A program made the position numbers and the translations under genes. From assembly GCA_905250075.1 (NCBI GenBank), contig CAJNOP010000213.1, positions 116,899 to 180,898 on the forward strand: a DNA stretch of 64,000 bases. The letters run 5' to 3'. The DNA is from Rotaria sp. Silwood1. Taxonomy: Eukaryota > Rotifera > Eurotatoria > Philodinida > Philodinidae. This document shows positions 1-11,857 of this stretch, piece after piece. The stretch's first letter is position 1, and each line of letters starts with the position of its first letter. Under the pieces are notes generated by a model, which ran no database searches, was not told where the DNA came from, and was given only the letters and a program-made list of their open reading frames with translations.

Positions 1-1228
1 CATACTCTTTCATTTTCTTTTTCTCTTCTCTTCTTACTCCCCTCTTGCTTCACCTACCTTTTTGACGCGTTCTTTTTTTTGTACCTTTTCCTTTTCGTTT
101 AATCCCTTCTCTTTTTTTCTCTCTTCTTGATTCCTTCTTCTGTTTCTTTATATACTCTCTTTACTCCCATATCAGCTAAACTAATACTCGATATAGAGAT
201 ATTGGTGACGGCGATAAAGCTCACTGCATTTATGTTGTTGCTTAGTGCTTAAATACCTTAATTTTTCCTTATATTATCATGTAAGCACTTCCGAGTGTTA
301 CATTTAAGAGCAAAATAAAAAAAAGAAGAAGAAATACAATAACAATACAGTAGAGAGAAGAAGTGAGAAAGAAGTTCAAGAATAGACAGAAATGGAATCA
401 CTGCTAACAATAACTGTTGAATGGAAAGAAATTTTTCAAAAACAAATTCATTCAAATATTTTATTCATGTTAGAAAATAAACGTAGACATATGTAAAGAC
501 CAAATCTTTTTAATTATGAGCTTTAGTTTTCCTTCTTGAGTGTATCAACTGATTATTGTACTGAAGTAGTTCAATTTGATTAGTAAACATACTAGAGAAG
601 AGAAGTTACTATTACATTGTCATAAACAAAGTCAGAATATTTTTTTTGTCTCAATTCACTCTACGACTGGTGTTGGTTTTCTGAGTAATTGAGTTAAGTA
701 CAGAATTTTATCTTCTATCACCTAGTGTCAGTTTAAATAAGAATGGTTATCAAGGAAAAAACACATGAGTTAGAAACCAAATAATGGGTGCTGGTACTTT
801 GTTTTTTCATATCTGAGAAGATCGAATAGATTCGAAGTGTATAATGCAAAAGATTATCAATAATAATGATTGACTTGGATTGTCAGACGAAAAGAGATCT
901 TCGGATATTTCTATAATATAATCACCAAAAATCTCAAGAAAATCGTTAAATTACACCTTATTACAGTATCGATCGACACATACGAACATCGGAGCGTCTT
1001 GGTTTTTTTTTTCTAAACATGATTACATGCCACGCATAAAAAAACAAGCATGCGAAATATAAAATGATAAGTAAATGAAGCAAACAGAATGTCATAGCTA
1101 TACGAAGAAGAAAAACAACAACATTATTTTACTAACATTAAATTCAATTCAAGTGAGTAATTATCAAATCTATAGTTGTGGTGCTAAATATGTTGCTTTC
1201 TTCCCTTTTGCCAATCAGATATATTACA
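1..1228. other. Intergenic, no gene seen
   Basis: AT-rich sequence that opens with a pyrimidine-rich stretch at about 1-170. I see no coding exon. A pyrimidine tract ending in CAG at 1216-1218, just before the EF-hand start, looks like a 3' splice site, so an untranslated first exon of that gene may lie somewhere in this stretch. Confidence 0.5.
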
Positions 1229-1498
1229 ATGAGTGCTACAAGAGAACTCATACAAGAGTACATGATGGAAATTAATCGTTCCTTTCGTGAATTTGATCAA
1301 AACAAAAATGGATATATAAGCAGAAATGAATTCAAAGAATGTTTGAAAAAAGCAAATGTAGCGGCACTAGATGTAATACTTGATCATTCTCTAAAACAAA
1401 TGGATCACAATGCAGATGATAAAGTGAGTTATGCTGAATATTTCAAGTTTCTGACGGCTGTCTATCTTGGTGAAAACAAAGACTTAAAAAGAAAATGA
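1229..1498 (+). CDS. Small two-EF-hand calcium-binding protein
   Basis: An 89-residue protein with two EF-hand loops. Loop 1 is canonical (residues 23-34: D23, N25, N27, G28, I30, E34). Loop 2 (residues 59-70) has D59, N61, D63, V66 and E70, but the usual glycine at loop position 6 is D64, so its affinity may be altered. I chose ATG 1229 rather than the in-frame ATG at 1178 because a probable splice acceptor (AG at 1217-1218) lies between them. There is no signal peptide or membrane segment, so a cytosolic calcium sensor of the calmodulin/S100 size class is likely. It holds one EF-hand pair, half of calmodulin. Partners are unknown. It could also be the last exon of a longer EF-hand protein. 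Confidence 0.7.
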   Translation: MSATRELIQEYMMEINRSFREFDQNKNGYISRNEFKECLKKANVAALDVILDHSLKQMDHNADDKVSYAEYFKFLTAVYLGENKDLKRK

Positions 1499-3192
1499 AT
1501 TTATATGATTATGATTGAGGCACGATTCTTCTAAACCAAAGTATGGAATGTGGATGAAGATTTCACCTCAATAACAAATATTTTTTACGAAAAACTTTCA
1601 TTCTCTTTTATTTTTTGATTTCTTATTTTTCATCTATGATCTTTCTATACATTTAGCAATATATATAGCAGGAACAAAAAAAAACGGCTTCTTATATTAA
1701 TCAACGAATAAAATTCAAAGGCATATATATCGATGAACTGACCATCGTCTATTCAACAAGCAAGAAAAACATCATTTTTTGTGTTCTAATGAAAAAAGAA
1801 TGACTGATGATCATCAAGATTTCTCTTTTTCGATTGTATCCTCCATCGGTTCAATAGATGTCCCATTGAAAAATACTAATTTTGAATCATTGTTAAAGTC
1901 ATAGTCAAATTCTTTTTTGATAGAGCATAATATAATTTTATCTTTAGTTCAGAAATTTCATTTATAAACATGAATAATAAAGAATCAGACAAAAATATTT
2001 TATCAACAATGAATCATAATCGAACATTTACTAAAGAAATATCAAAACTAAGGAAAACCTATTAATTCAAATCCATGAAGAAAAGTCTGTACAAAAAAAT
2101 GTCTAAGATCAAATAAAAACAGATGTTCTTAATAATGATTAAAATATTTTTTTCGATTGTTTTTTAGCGATACTACCAGAGTCAATGCAATAACAGAATA
2201 GTGTAACGCGTCAGTCAAGAAAGCATTTTCATATTCGTTCTTTTCTCATCATTAAATAGTGGAATTATTTGATGATTTTTATCATGATAATTAAATTTCC
2301 ATTTCCTTCAAATGACACTTTTTCTATATTACTAATGCTGAGAAATAAACTGATTAGACATCACCGATTATTTCTGTTACCAGAATTTTCTTTAACCGAA
2401 AACAAACTTCAACAGAACAATTGTCGGCGACAAGAAAATTGCCTTTAACATTAATATTATCCAAACTTCTTATTATTTTATCTAAAAACAACATAAATAT
2501 GTCTCTCACAAGAGAGGTGTACTGCACCTAAAATACGAAGCGTGGGCAGCGATGGCATACAACGCCAAAAGTCTTCGTCACCGGTGGCGCGGTCGTTCCG
2601 AGCCTGTTAGGTAAGAGTAACATTTCTTCATCTCTGAACACTTACCTAAGAGCAATAAAATAAAGTTGAGAATACCAAAACGGAATGTTTAATTAGGCAA
2701 GATGTAATCAGACATATATTTATTTATAGGATGTTCGTCTCTGCCTTAACTTAATTTATAAGCAGATTGGCACACATTTAACTTTAACGTGTGAGTATAT
2801 CGGTTATGCTCGTCAACATGAAATTCATTGAGTTTTAAGTTAGGTTGATTTCCTATATGGATAATAAATTTAACAAATCAGAATGAAATCGGATAATAAG
2901 ACAAACAAGGTCTCAGAAAGAATGAGTTTTTCAACGATTGAAATCCCTTCTTTTAACTTTTTAGCGTTTGATGTACATTCTATTTTTTTAAATTCCTAGC
3001 AATAGAGAATCATTTTTTCAAAATATTTTTAAATGTAAAAGTTGTTGATTACTAACTAATCATAGATTAACCAAGATAGTTTGCAATTTGTCTTTATTTT
3101 CAAAGATTATTTCTATTTATAAATCTTTGCTCGTTACAAAGTTTAACTAAATAGTTATATGATGAAATCATGTGTCAATAATATGAAAATTA
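1499..3192. other. Intergenic with one GC-rich islet
   Basis: No coding exon recognised. An unusually GC-rich islet at about 2515-2615 stands out from AT-rich surroundings. It ends in an inverted repeat, TTAGGTAAG at 2607-2615 with its complement at 2641-2649. It may be a small RNA gene or a MITE remnant; I could not match it to a known family. Confidence 0.4.
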
Positions 3193-3265
3193 GGGTGTGG
3201 GGCGTTAGTTGGGATCTTGCGTTATATCCAAACTGCCACCCGCACTCACGCCCCACACCCACACC
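3193..3265. repeat. Telomere-like hairpin element
   Basis: Perfect 12-bp arms GGGTGTGGGGCG (3193-3204) and CGCCCCACACCC (3249-3260), with a loop of about 44 bp. The G-rich arm is on the left and the C-rich arm on the right, as in every other copy of this family in the window. The downstream Cys-rich reading frame starts within a few bases of its right end. Confidence 0.75.
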
Positions 3266-3269
3266 TTCA

Positions 3270-3461
3270 ATGTTTCTTTCATGTCCAAATGGTGATGGTT
3301 TAATTAATTGTAACAAAGTCAAATGTTGTCCATCAAATAATACTACCTGTTGTATTGATCAAGCAACTATAAAACAACCAGTGCTCATCACATGTGAAAG
3401 TATCTATCCAAAAGGCCATCCATTAGGTTGTTGTGGACAAAAATTATGTTCTGAAAAATAA
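3270..3461 (+). CDS. Cysteine-rich short ORF or terminal exon
   Basis: A 63-residue frame with ten cysteines, including three CC pairs, spaced C-x8-C-x4-CC-x6-CC-x13-C-x12-CC-x4-C. This suggests a secreted disulfide-rich module. It is followed by a polyadenylation signal (AATAAA at 3512-3517), so it is probably a real 3' end. The frame stays open upstream through the telomere-like hairpin at 3193-3265, but that part is low-complexity and unlikely to be protein. No signal peptide is visible, so either an upstream exon exists or the 5' end was lost at the hairpin. I do not recognise the family; it is not a standard granulin spacing. Confidence 0.4.
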   Translation: MFLSCPNGDGLINCNKVKCCPSNNTTCCIDQATIKQPVLITCESIYPKGHPLGCCGQKLCSEK

Positions 3462-4271
3462 AATTGATCTTTAGTCAGAATATTTCTGAATGTTTCATGT
3501 TGTGTTCTTGTAATAAAATAAAGAAATGAAAATTGTTTAATCCTCATAAGTGATTATGTTTTCATGAGAATAAATCATGAAGGAAGAAGTCTATACCTGT
3601 ATTTGACTTATTGAATGACCATTCCTTTAATAAAGAGAAAAATCTTGTTTATCTATAATTAATACTAAACAGAAAGAGTCAAAGTTAAATAAATTTGATG
3701 TAATTGAATGTAAGAAATAGAAATATATGCAATAACTGCAGTTGCATTTTATAGGATCTTATCGAAATAGGATGTGAGTGTACTAACACGACTCTCGCAT
3801 TCTGAACCATTTAACTTATAGGTAAAATAAAGTTAAGTTTTATTACTTAACACTTAAAATTAAATTTAAGTAATTAATATTTTCTTCGAGAAAGTGCCAT
3901 CGCTAATTAAAACTTGATAATCATTAAACAGCTACAAGATAATAGAAAGAGTCTATTCATTCAAATATACTACATTTTGATGCGATGAAACGACTAATAT
4001 AATTTTCATATACGTAATTTATTTGTAGAAAATATGTCATTAACTTTTAACAAGTTGTTCTATCTGTATTATTTATCAGATTAGTACATATTTAATATGA
4101 AAAATACTTATTTTTTGCACTTTTTTTTTTATTACTACTGATAACTATAGTTGGTTTTTCTTCTAAAGAAGTCTTATGTATACAATCAATTCTTATCATC
4201 AAAAACTTATATAAGTATGAATAAACCTTGAGAATATTCTTAACAAAATAAAAATATTTGCTTTATTTATT
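3462..4271. other. Intergenic, nothing recognised
   Basis: AT-rich spacer between two convergent 3' ends. The only structure seen is a weak imperfect inverted repeat around 3820-3870 (AAAATAAAGTTAAG with CTTAACACTT). Confidence 0.4.
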
Positions 4272-4982
4272 TCATTTCATAATTATATCAGTTTCTTTTT
4301 CTAATGATTCTGGCAATAAAAATTTTAAATGACCACTATCATTAACTTTAATTAATGATGTTCCATATTGATTAAAAAGAATTTCACTAATTGCTGTATT
4401 ATTTTGTCCAATAAGCCATGTATATTTTGGATTACTTTCTAAATAATATTGTAATACAGATCGTATTAAATTAGCATGTGTAAAAATAATAATTGATATT
4501 GTTCGATTTTCTTCTATACTTTGTTTTTTAGCTTGTTCAATATATAATTCTAAAAATGTAATAGCACGTTTTTGTACCATTCGTATTGATTCACCATTAG
4601 GTGGACTAAATTCTATATGTAATTCTTCCATTTTTTTCATAATATTATTTGTATAACATTCAAAACGATTCATTCCTTCCCATGAACCTTGAGATTGTTC
4701 TAAAAGTGCATTTGATAGAATTAATTTTGATTGATCAATATTCATTGTTTCTAAAACAATATTTGCTGTTTGTTTTGCACGAATAGCAGTTGAACATAGA
4801 TAATAATCAAAATTCATATTTTCATATTTTAATCGTTTACCTAATAGAATAGATTGTTCTTTTCCTAATGACGATAATGGACATGAAATACTTTGACCAC
4901 ATATATAAATACTTTGAGTATTAGCTTCGGATTCTCCATGACGAATAAAATAAAGATGTACTTGAGAAAATATATTTGTCAT
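4272..4982 (-). CDS. Histidine phosphatase (phosphoglycerate mutase-like)
   Basis: A 236-residue member of the histidine phosphatase superfamily, in the usual size range for cofactor-dependent phosphoglycerate mutase-like phosphatases. The RHG motif is R14-H15-G16, with H15 the phospho-accepting histidine. R68 in STAIRAKQTA, the acidic residue E95 and the second catalytic histidine H169 in FTHAN complete the expected active site; PNGES at 128-132 is also typical. No signal peptide, so cytosolic. The substrate cannot be told from sequence: it could be a phosphosugar phosphatase or a protein phosphatase rather than a glycolytic mutase. Single exon, all active-site residues intact. Confidence 0.85.
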   Translation of the reverse strand: MTNIFSQVHLYFIRHGESEANTQSIYICGQSISCPLSSLGKEQSILLGKRLKYENMNFDYYLCSTAIRAKQTANIVLETMNIDQSKLILSNALLEQSQGSWEGMNRFECYTNNIMKKMEELHIEFSPPNGESIRMVQKRAITFLELYIEQAKKQSIEENRTISIIIFTHANLIRSVLQYYLESNPKYTWLIGQNNTAISEILFNQYGTSLIKVNDSGHLKFLLPESLEKETDIIMK

Positions 4983-6872
4983 TATTCGTCTGTTTTTATC
5001 TAAAGAAAAAAGAAAAATGAATAAATCATCAATCGTTTCGTTGTCTATTTTATATGTGACGTACTTTTAACTATTGATGTTTTTTGTAGTCATTTAGAAA
5101 AAAAAACAAGCACAAGATTATGATTGATAGTTTTGTATTATAGGGAAAGAATAAAGAAAAAAGAACAATTATTTTGTTTAGCAAAGAAACGAATGCATAA
5201 AACTTTGATTGCTTTTTTTTTTGTTTTCGTTTTACACTTACACTGACACACTGGCTTATTCTTCATTCGATTAGCTTTTTTATTACGGTACTACTGAAGT
5301 TTAGTCACGATCTTGCCCTCACCCACACACGGATTGCTATGTCCAGTGTATTAATCAATGTAAGAGTGTGACTAAACTGCAGAAGAATCGACATAACTTA
5401 GTATGTCATATAACGTAATCATCATTTGTGATGATGATAAGAGGAAAGATATGACTGGACGTATAAGAGTCAAATCATAATATAGTTGATAATATTGTAT
5501 GAAAAAACGCAATCTAGAAAACTCCAATTTCATCGAATTTGATATCGGAATTTCATCAATAATAATGAACTTTATAGATTCATATATAAGTTTCAAGAGA
5601 AAAAGAAAACATCAGAGCGACATTTTCATAAACAAATAACACAAGAAGACGTATATAGAATAGTCAAACAAAAAAAAAAAAATTTCGAAGTTTCTCAGAA
5701 TTAAAAGGTATGTCTCGGCAGAACTCTACTGCAACATATTAATACTCGGATATGGATGGAGATAGAATTGATTTTCTTCTATATTTTATTACTTATACGA
5801 AATGATTATCAGATTATGATTCAACAAATTTTTACAGCATTTTTCGCATGATTTGTTTCAGTCAAAAAAGATGTCAACTTTCACATGAAATTGTTTGCTA
5901 TGTAGTCTAAACGAAATTATACTTTTGCCAATCACTGTATATTCGATGTTCAAAATATTGATTACTCGAACTTCTACGATTTTCAATCTAATAGATGTTT
6001 CTATATAATTACTTGTTGATGTTTAATTTATTTTTCATTTCAAAATGACTTATGCTAGTTTATTCAAAGAAGCAAATGAAATTGAAAGCACTATCAATAA
6101 ATTAAAAAAAAAATTCTTCTTAATCAATACTTATAGATGCAAAATTATTCAGTAAAATAAGGTTGTCTCTGTTTTTTTTTAATCAACTTGTCGATGCAGA
6201 TCATGAATAAAAAAAAAAAGCTTTCTGATTATTATTTTTTTGTAAGTCTTGTGTTCGAACTCACTGGTTTAAAATTGAATTAATGATTTATTACTATAAT
6301 TTTAATCGATGAATCATATATAAATTAGTAATAATTTTGTATTCTTACATAACTATTACATTAATCAAGTAGATTCGTTTTTTTTTCTTCCATATTTTCT
6401 CATTTATCTTCACCATTAATTACTATTGTTAAGATAATAAATGAAATAGAATAAAGAAAAATTTTGTTTTTTTTGTTGCATAAATTTAACCTTCATCAAT
6501 ACTGTATATACAGTCATATTTAAAGAACAACCCACGATACGAATCATCACTACACAAAGATTTATAACTATGATGAATCATTTTTTTTCTTGGCAAAAAC
6601 ACAACAAACGACACTTTCGACATTACACTGAATGAAACAACGAAAATTATGATGATGCAGAAAAGTAAAAAAAAAAAAAAATACAAAGTTCTTCATGTGC
6701 GTTTCGTAACTCATTCGATAGTAGTTCAAGTTTCTTTTTCTTCCCTTGATGTCACTTTGTCAATAGTATTTTTTAAAAAAAAAAAGTATATTATTAACCA
6801 TCCATACAGTAAAATCAGTCAAAGTAATTTCAAACAAAAATTAAATAAAAAAAAAAAGTATTTTTTTTTTTA
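4983..6872. other. Intergenic between divergent genes
   Basis: AT-rich, with no coding exon seen apart from chance ORFs. It contains the inverted repeat at 5291-5384. The region lies between the 5' ends of the phosphatase (minus) and the zinc-finger gene (plus), so both promoters should be here, but no motif stands out. Confidence 0.4.
5291..5384. repeat. Inverted repeat enclosing a telomere-like half-arm
   Basis: Arms of about 24 bp (5291-5314 and 5361-5384, a few mismatches) flank a loop with a C-rich telomere-like stretch, CCCTCACCCACACAC at 5316-5330. The G-rich partner is missing. It may be a decayed member of the telomere-like hairpin family. Confidence 0.5.
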
Positions 6873-7340
6873 ATGTCAATTTATACATACATAAATGAAG
6901 ATCAAATTGATCTTGAACTTAAATGTATAATCTGTAATAAACCTCTTCAATTACCTGTCAATTGTACTAAATGTGGTCAAACAATTTGTCAAAAATGTTT
7001 TAATCTATGTAGAAAACAACAATTATCATGTCCATTTTGTCGACAAGATGGATCTCAATTTGTACCTGTTATTACTCGTATTGTATTTAATCAACTCAAT
7101 CATTTACTAGTTCAATGTTCATTATGTCAACAAACTAATATTAGACGAGGTAATTTTGCTGATCATATTGCTTATACATGTGTAAAACAAATAGTTCCAT
7201 GTACTAATAAATGTGGATGGAAAGGACGTCGAGAAAATCTTGAAAATCATTTAATTCGATGTCGACAAACATCACATTGGTGGAAAATTCTACGACGATG
7301 GAGTCCTATTGCTTGTTTTATGCCAAATCATTCTAATTAA
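6873..7340 (+). CDS. RING plus TRAF-type zinc-finger protein
   Basis: A 155-residue single-exon protein. An N-terminal RING-like finger uses C18, C21, C31, C34, C39, C42, C53 and C56. Two TRAF-type zinc-finger-like segments follow (C82, C85, H98, C103 and C110, C114, H126, C130). The histidine normally found in the CGH-x-x-C part of TRAF RINGs is Q36, so the second zinc site must use another ligand, perhaps C31, or be weakened. There is no coiled coil or MATH domain, so it is much shorter than TRAF proteins. The likely role is an E3 ubiquitin ligase or a truncated relative in signalling. The C-terminus is basic and aromatic (HWWKILRRW). Confidence 0.75.
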   Translation: MSIYTYINEDQIDLELKCIICNKPLQLPVNCTKCGQTICQKCFNLCRKQQLSCPFCRQDGSQFVPVITRIVFNQLNHLLVQCSLCQQTNIRRGNFADHIAYTCVKQIVPCTNKCGWKGRRENLENHLIRCRQTSHWWKILRRWSPIACFMPNHSN

Positions 7341-10300
7341 TTGATCATATGATGATGGAAATAGAAAATTGTATAAAATATTCTTGATATACTGTTATTA
7401 AATAAGATTGTAATTTGTAAAACTAAATTGGAAGTTTTTCAGTAATAATTGTTAAAAAAATTGCTACATGTTTTATAGTAAAAAATGTGATATATTGAAT
7501 AAATATTAGTATGAATTTTTTTTTATATAATGCAATTATATTATCAAAAAACAAATATTCCAGAAGTGAAATAAACTATAAGCATATATGAAATGCCTGA
7601 AAAATGGATTCAAATTGATATTCTATGTACTCTAAAATTCGTTTAATTAAAAAGCAAAACTTATATCTATATGAGAGTTATAGTTTTTGATTTATCTATA
7701 AAACTATATTTTAGTGTTGTAACTATACATAAAAGTAAAATAATTGACTTCACTATCAAGAGTATATTTGTTATAATTTGTGAATTGTTAATCCAACAAT
7801 TCAATCGTATGTTGCAAAATTTCTTTTAGTTATTGTTCAACAAATTCATTTCAATCAATAATAATTTGAAAGGATGATATTTTGTATGAAACATCATGAC
7901 AACTACCACGAAAATATGTTCTGTAGAAAAATCAATGGAATGATTTGTTCATGAACAAAATTTTTAAAGTTTTTCAGAACTTTTTGAATGACCTAAGTCT
8001 ATGAATATTTATAACTATTCAGTTGATGAAGAGAAGATCTCACCTCATGAATCAATGGAAGTTTTGGAGATTACTAGAAAATTGCTTGATAATTTCCACT
8101 AACTTATGGAATAGGACCTTACTTTTATCATTTGAATAGTTATGTATGTTGATGTGATATACTCAGTGAAATTTTGGAATTCATCAAAAATTCTTGAGAA
8201 TTATCTATAAGTTTCTAGTTTTTATTTTTGATAGATTATGATGCTACGATGGAAAGAACAAGAGCACATAAAAACCTAATTCAGCCTATAGGACTTTTTC
8301 ACACTGAATCCATCACAATCATATATAATATGCAAAAAATTTTAATTGACAAGTAAGTTGATACAAGATTTGAGGATTTCCTCAATCATAAATTGATCAT
8401 ATAAATATGCCAAACTAACGTATGAACTTGATAACACACACGTATTTGAAACTAAGCTCCTTTGTATATAAGTATTGAGAGAATCAGAAGTAATTCCAAG
8501 TGCATTCAGTAGTCCTCTAGTTTCACGGTATATTTTTATATAAAAGCTCACCTCGCAATATATCCTTTCAAAGAACCTCAAGATATGAAATGGTGTGATA
8601 CCATAGTCTTCCAAATCAATATTTTGGATATATTAAACTGAGTGAAGTGTGTCAGTATGAGTGAAACCAGAATCCCACCTACGCTTAATGTACTAGTGTT
8701 GCTGCTGGTTTTTGTAGTAACGAACGAAACTTACTTGCCTAGACCATTCAAAGTAAAACTTCAGAGACCATTGATGCAATTGAGTATGGGTCTGGTGTGA
8801 ATGTATGTGTATTAGACTTCATGTTTTTCATTCACATCAATGTTCACACCTACGCGTTCGAAGTAATCACACATTCATCTCCATTTCGCGGGTATTCAAA
8901 ATAAACACGGATCAATCAGATTAATCATCAAAACTAAGGCGATTTTGATGACATATAGATCTAACCAATCTGTTAAGGAGAATACACCGACTATAACAAT
9001 ATGAACATCGTGGCTTTCAGTTATTAGTAACTTTTTCTTTGAATTTTTGGTTGAAGTCTCAATTAAATACTTACATTAAATGTAAAATAAGCTTTACAAT
9101 TGGTTTTAAAAAAGTGCATCCAAGGTGGCGCTTAGTGTAAGTCATCCTCTTCCGTATGATCAAATCTTTATATAGTATTTGATTTCCTTATTAAAAAAGT
9201 AAATAGATCATTCATAGTTTTTTTATTATTATACTACAAATGCATTCTCTACTGGTTTTTTTTTTATCGAATTTCACAAAAAAACAACGACGATTGAGAT
9301 CATATAAATATGAATGGCATTGATTCTTTCGAGCAGAACCGATTGCATTAATAATCCGGATTTGAGCACATTCGATTGAACAATCGATTAGATACTGTCT
9401 ATGGATTTTCCAGAAAATGAATTCCGTTCTTGTATACTTGATTAAACATATAGGAAACATTAAAGATAAAGGATATTGAGAAAATATATAGTTCTATTTG
9501 TGTTGTTCCGTTGCACAGATGCTCTAATGATATAGAAGAGTTATTGACCTTATCACTAGGTGCTGATCATATCCTAAACATTCTTTGGCTTGAATATCTA
9601 TTCATTTCAGTAAAGATTAAGCATAGAAGCAGTTAGATGAATTCCTATGGATCTTAAAAAAAAACATCATTGTCGAAATTCATTATTCGACAATACTATA
9701 AACTTTGTCTTCGCCATGAGTTTTCTTTGAGTGAGAATGTAGTTGAAGTTGTGAAAAAACTTTTCGATTGTGTGTCTGACCTCTGGGCACATTCGACAAG
9801 AAAACTAAATAATTAAATTAATTTTTAAGGTTCCGACGGCAAGGATGGGAAGAAAAACAAGTCACACACACACCGACACATTCAGAATTTCATCTACATT
9901 CATGTTTACAATAAAAAAAAAAAAAGATGTTAGTCCTAGTAGACATGATCATGTTTGGATTTTCGGTCGTTCATTCCACTATCAATAGAATATAGGAAAT
10001 GTGTGTGTTAAAATGTACTTGTTTTTTTATTCTCTATGTCATTTTATCACTGAGTAGTTTGATATCATCGACATAATTGACGTCAGGTTACTGAATAAAA
10101 CTTTTGAGCAATAGAAAGAGAAAAACTTTAGTAATCAAATATCAAATTAGATATGATAACTATACACTTTAAATAATTGATGGCATTTTATGTGATAGAC
10201 AAGTGAAGCAAAGTTATAATCACTTCGAAACTAATAAGGAGACTAAACAATATTTTTCTCTTCTATTCTCTAAGCTTTCATGCATGCCAGTACACGATGA

Positions 10301-10498
10301 AATAAATTCATTCTTCCTCATTCTAGTATTTATAATATATTGCAACACTGCAAAAAAAGCAGTAACAGAATAGAAAAAGAAAAAAAAGAGCGTACTTCTT
10401 CTCATTACTCTTCATCTATTAGAGTACGGCTTATTTTTCATTTGCAACTTGGCTGTCTGTCTTATAACCTTTAACAAGTACTCAACATTCTTATCTTC
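7341..10498. other. Intergenic, mostly featureless
   Basis: About 3.1 kb of AT-rich DNA. I see no convincing exon; the ORFs at 8342-8614 and 9212-9460 on the minus strand have no recognisable motif. A degenerate telomere-like inverted repeat lies at 8789-8852. Confidence 0.4.
8789..8852. repeat. Degenerate telomere-like hairpin
   Basis: Left arm GGTGTGAATGTATGTG and right arm CATTCACATCAATGTTCACACC are imperfectly complementary. Same arm order (G-rich then C-rich) as the better-preserved copies. Confidence 0.4.
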
Positions 10499-11275
10499 AT
10501 GTCTTGTCTTGATGAATTTGATGAGGATTGGGACTCTAATGATCCATCCAAATGGCACGAACGATTTCCATCTGCTAAAGGCTATTTTCAGTCGCCTATT
10601 AATATCAAATTAAGTCAAACTGTTATGCAAAATTATACACCATTTATATTTTCTTCCAAGTCTAAGAATCGACATTTATTTACATTGAAAAACCTTGGTC
10701 ATAAGCTTACTGTTACATTGGCTGAAAAAAATCATAGTAAAGAAGCAGCATCTCTATGGGTTACAGGTGGTGGGCTAACTGGTACGTTTCATTTTGTCAA
10801 TTTTCATTTACACTGGGGTAAGAATGAGAGACATGGTTCCGAACATGAAATTAATGGATATCGTTTTCCAGCTGAAGCACATTTCATTTATAAGAATTTA
10901 GAAAATCAAGAAATGGCAATATTTGCATTCATTTTGGATGTATCTGGTCGATTTGATGATGAAAATACAGAATGGAAAAAGTATACTGACGCAACAAGTC
11001 TTTTGAAAAATAATGGTGACACATATGAATGTACATTCAATTTAAGTAATCTTATGCAAATTGAAAATAAAAAATTTGTTCGTTACATTGGCAGTTTAAC
11101 AACACCTCCCTGTACCGAAGGTGTCATATGGACAATATTTTTGAATGTAATACCAATTACAGAACACAGTTTGAATTTACTTCGTAATAATGTTATGCGA
11201 GAATCTTGTAGACCAATACAACCAGTCAATAATCGAATTATTTATCGAAATTTTGACAAGTTAAACATGCTTTAA
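10499..11275 (+). CDS. Alpha carbonic anhydrase
   Basis: A 258-residue alpha-type carbonic anhydrase, the normal length for a cytosolic form, catalysing reversible CO2 hydration. Zinc ligands are H103 and H105 (FHLHWG) and H128 (AEAHF). E115 and E126 match the conserved glutamates of the active site, T201-T202 in SLTTPPC match the Thr199/200 pair, and H68 in NLGHKL matches the proton-shuttle His64, so it should be active. QSPINI (31-36) is the family N-terminal signature. No signal peptide or membrane anchor is seen from this start. A polyadenylation signal lies at 11399-11404. Single exon. Confidence 0.92.
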   Translation: MSCLDEFDEDWDSNDPSKWHERFPSAKGYFQSPINIKLSQTVMQNYTPFIFSSKSKNRHLFTLKNLGHKLTVTLAEKNHSKEAASLWVTGGGLTGTFHFVNFHLHWGKNERHGSEHEINGYRFPAEAHFIYKNLENQEMAIFAFILDVSGRFDDENTEWKKYTDATSLLKNNGDTYECTFNLSNLMQIENKKFVRYIGSLTTPPCTEGVIWTIFLNVIPITEHSLNLLRNNVMRESCRPIQPVNNRIIYRNFDKLNML

Positions 11276-11701
11276 ACATTGTACTTATGTAACGTTGTAG
11301 AAAAAACAATAACAAAATCATTTAATCTTATACATGTATATCTATTTCTTTACATTACACCTATTAAAACTCAGCATTGTCTTGTAGTCGTTTCTAATAA
11401 TAAAAGAAAATGTCCTATTTGGATGTAATCTACAATTCAATCTACTTTGTTGATGATTCGACATAGTTTAATAAACAAGACAAATCATTTATATTAATAT
11501 CAGCTGAAAATAATAAAATTTAGAGGATGTAAGTGTAGTTTGTGAATGCGGCTTAATCATTTTCGATGTTATGTATTGTAAATTTATTGCAATTTTGCCT
11601 GAAGAGGTTCCTTACGGCAACGAAGTATCACAAAAATTTTTATAAAAAAGAAAAAGAAAAATATTTTTTAAGCGATCAAGGAAAAGAATAAATATGTCTA
11701 T
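11276..11701. other. Spacer downstream of carbonic anhydrase
   Basis: Contains the AATAAA signal at 11399-11404 and no other recognisable feature. Confidence 0.4.
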
Positions 11702-11840
11702 TAATAATTCACCATCGATAGGTAAAGAAAAATCATCGTCATCTATTCTTGGTTAAAAATAGCTTCGCCTTATTCAAGTATGTCGCATACATTGTGTTGA
11801 CGTAAAAATAATTTCGAGGATTAAATATCATTCAGAGAGA
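11702..11840. repeat. Dispersed repeat module, copy A
   Basis: This stretch aligns by eye with 31790-31953. Shared blocks are AATAATTCA, AAATCATC[GA]TCATC, a run ending in TGTCG[CT]A[CT]A, and ATTAAATATCATTC against TTTAATATCATTC. Both copies lie next to a tRNA-like sequence, so they may belong to one composite repeat. Confidence 0.5.
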
Positions 11841-11857
11841 AGAATGTGTTCGCCATA

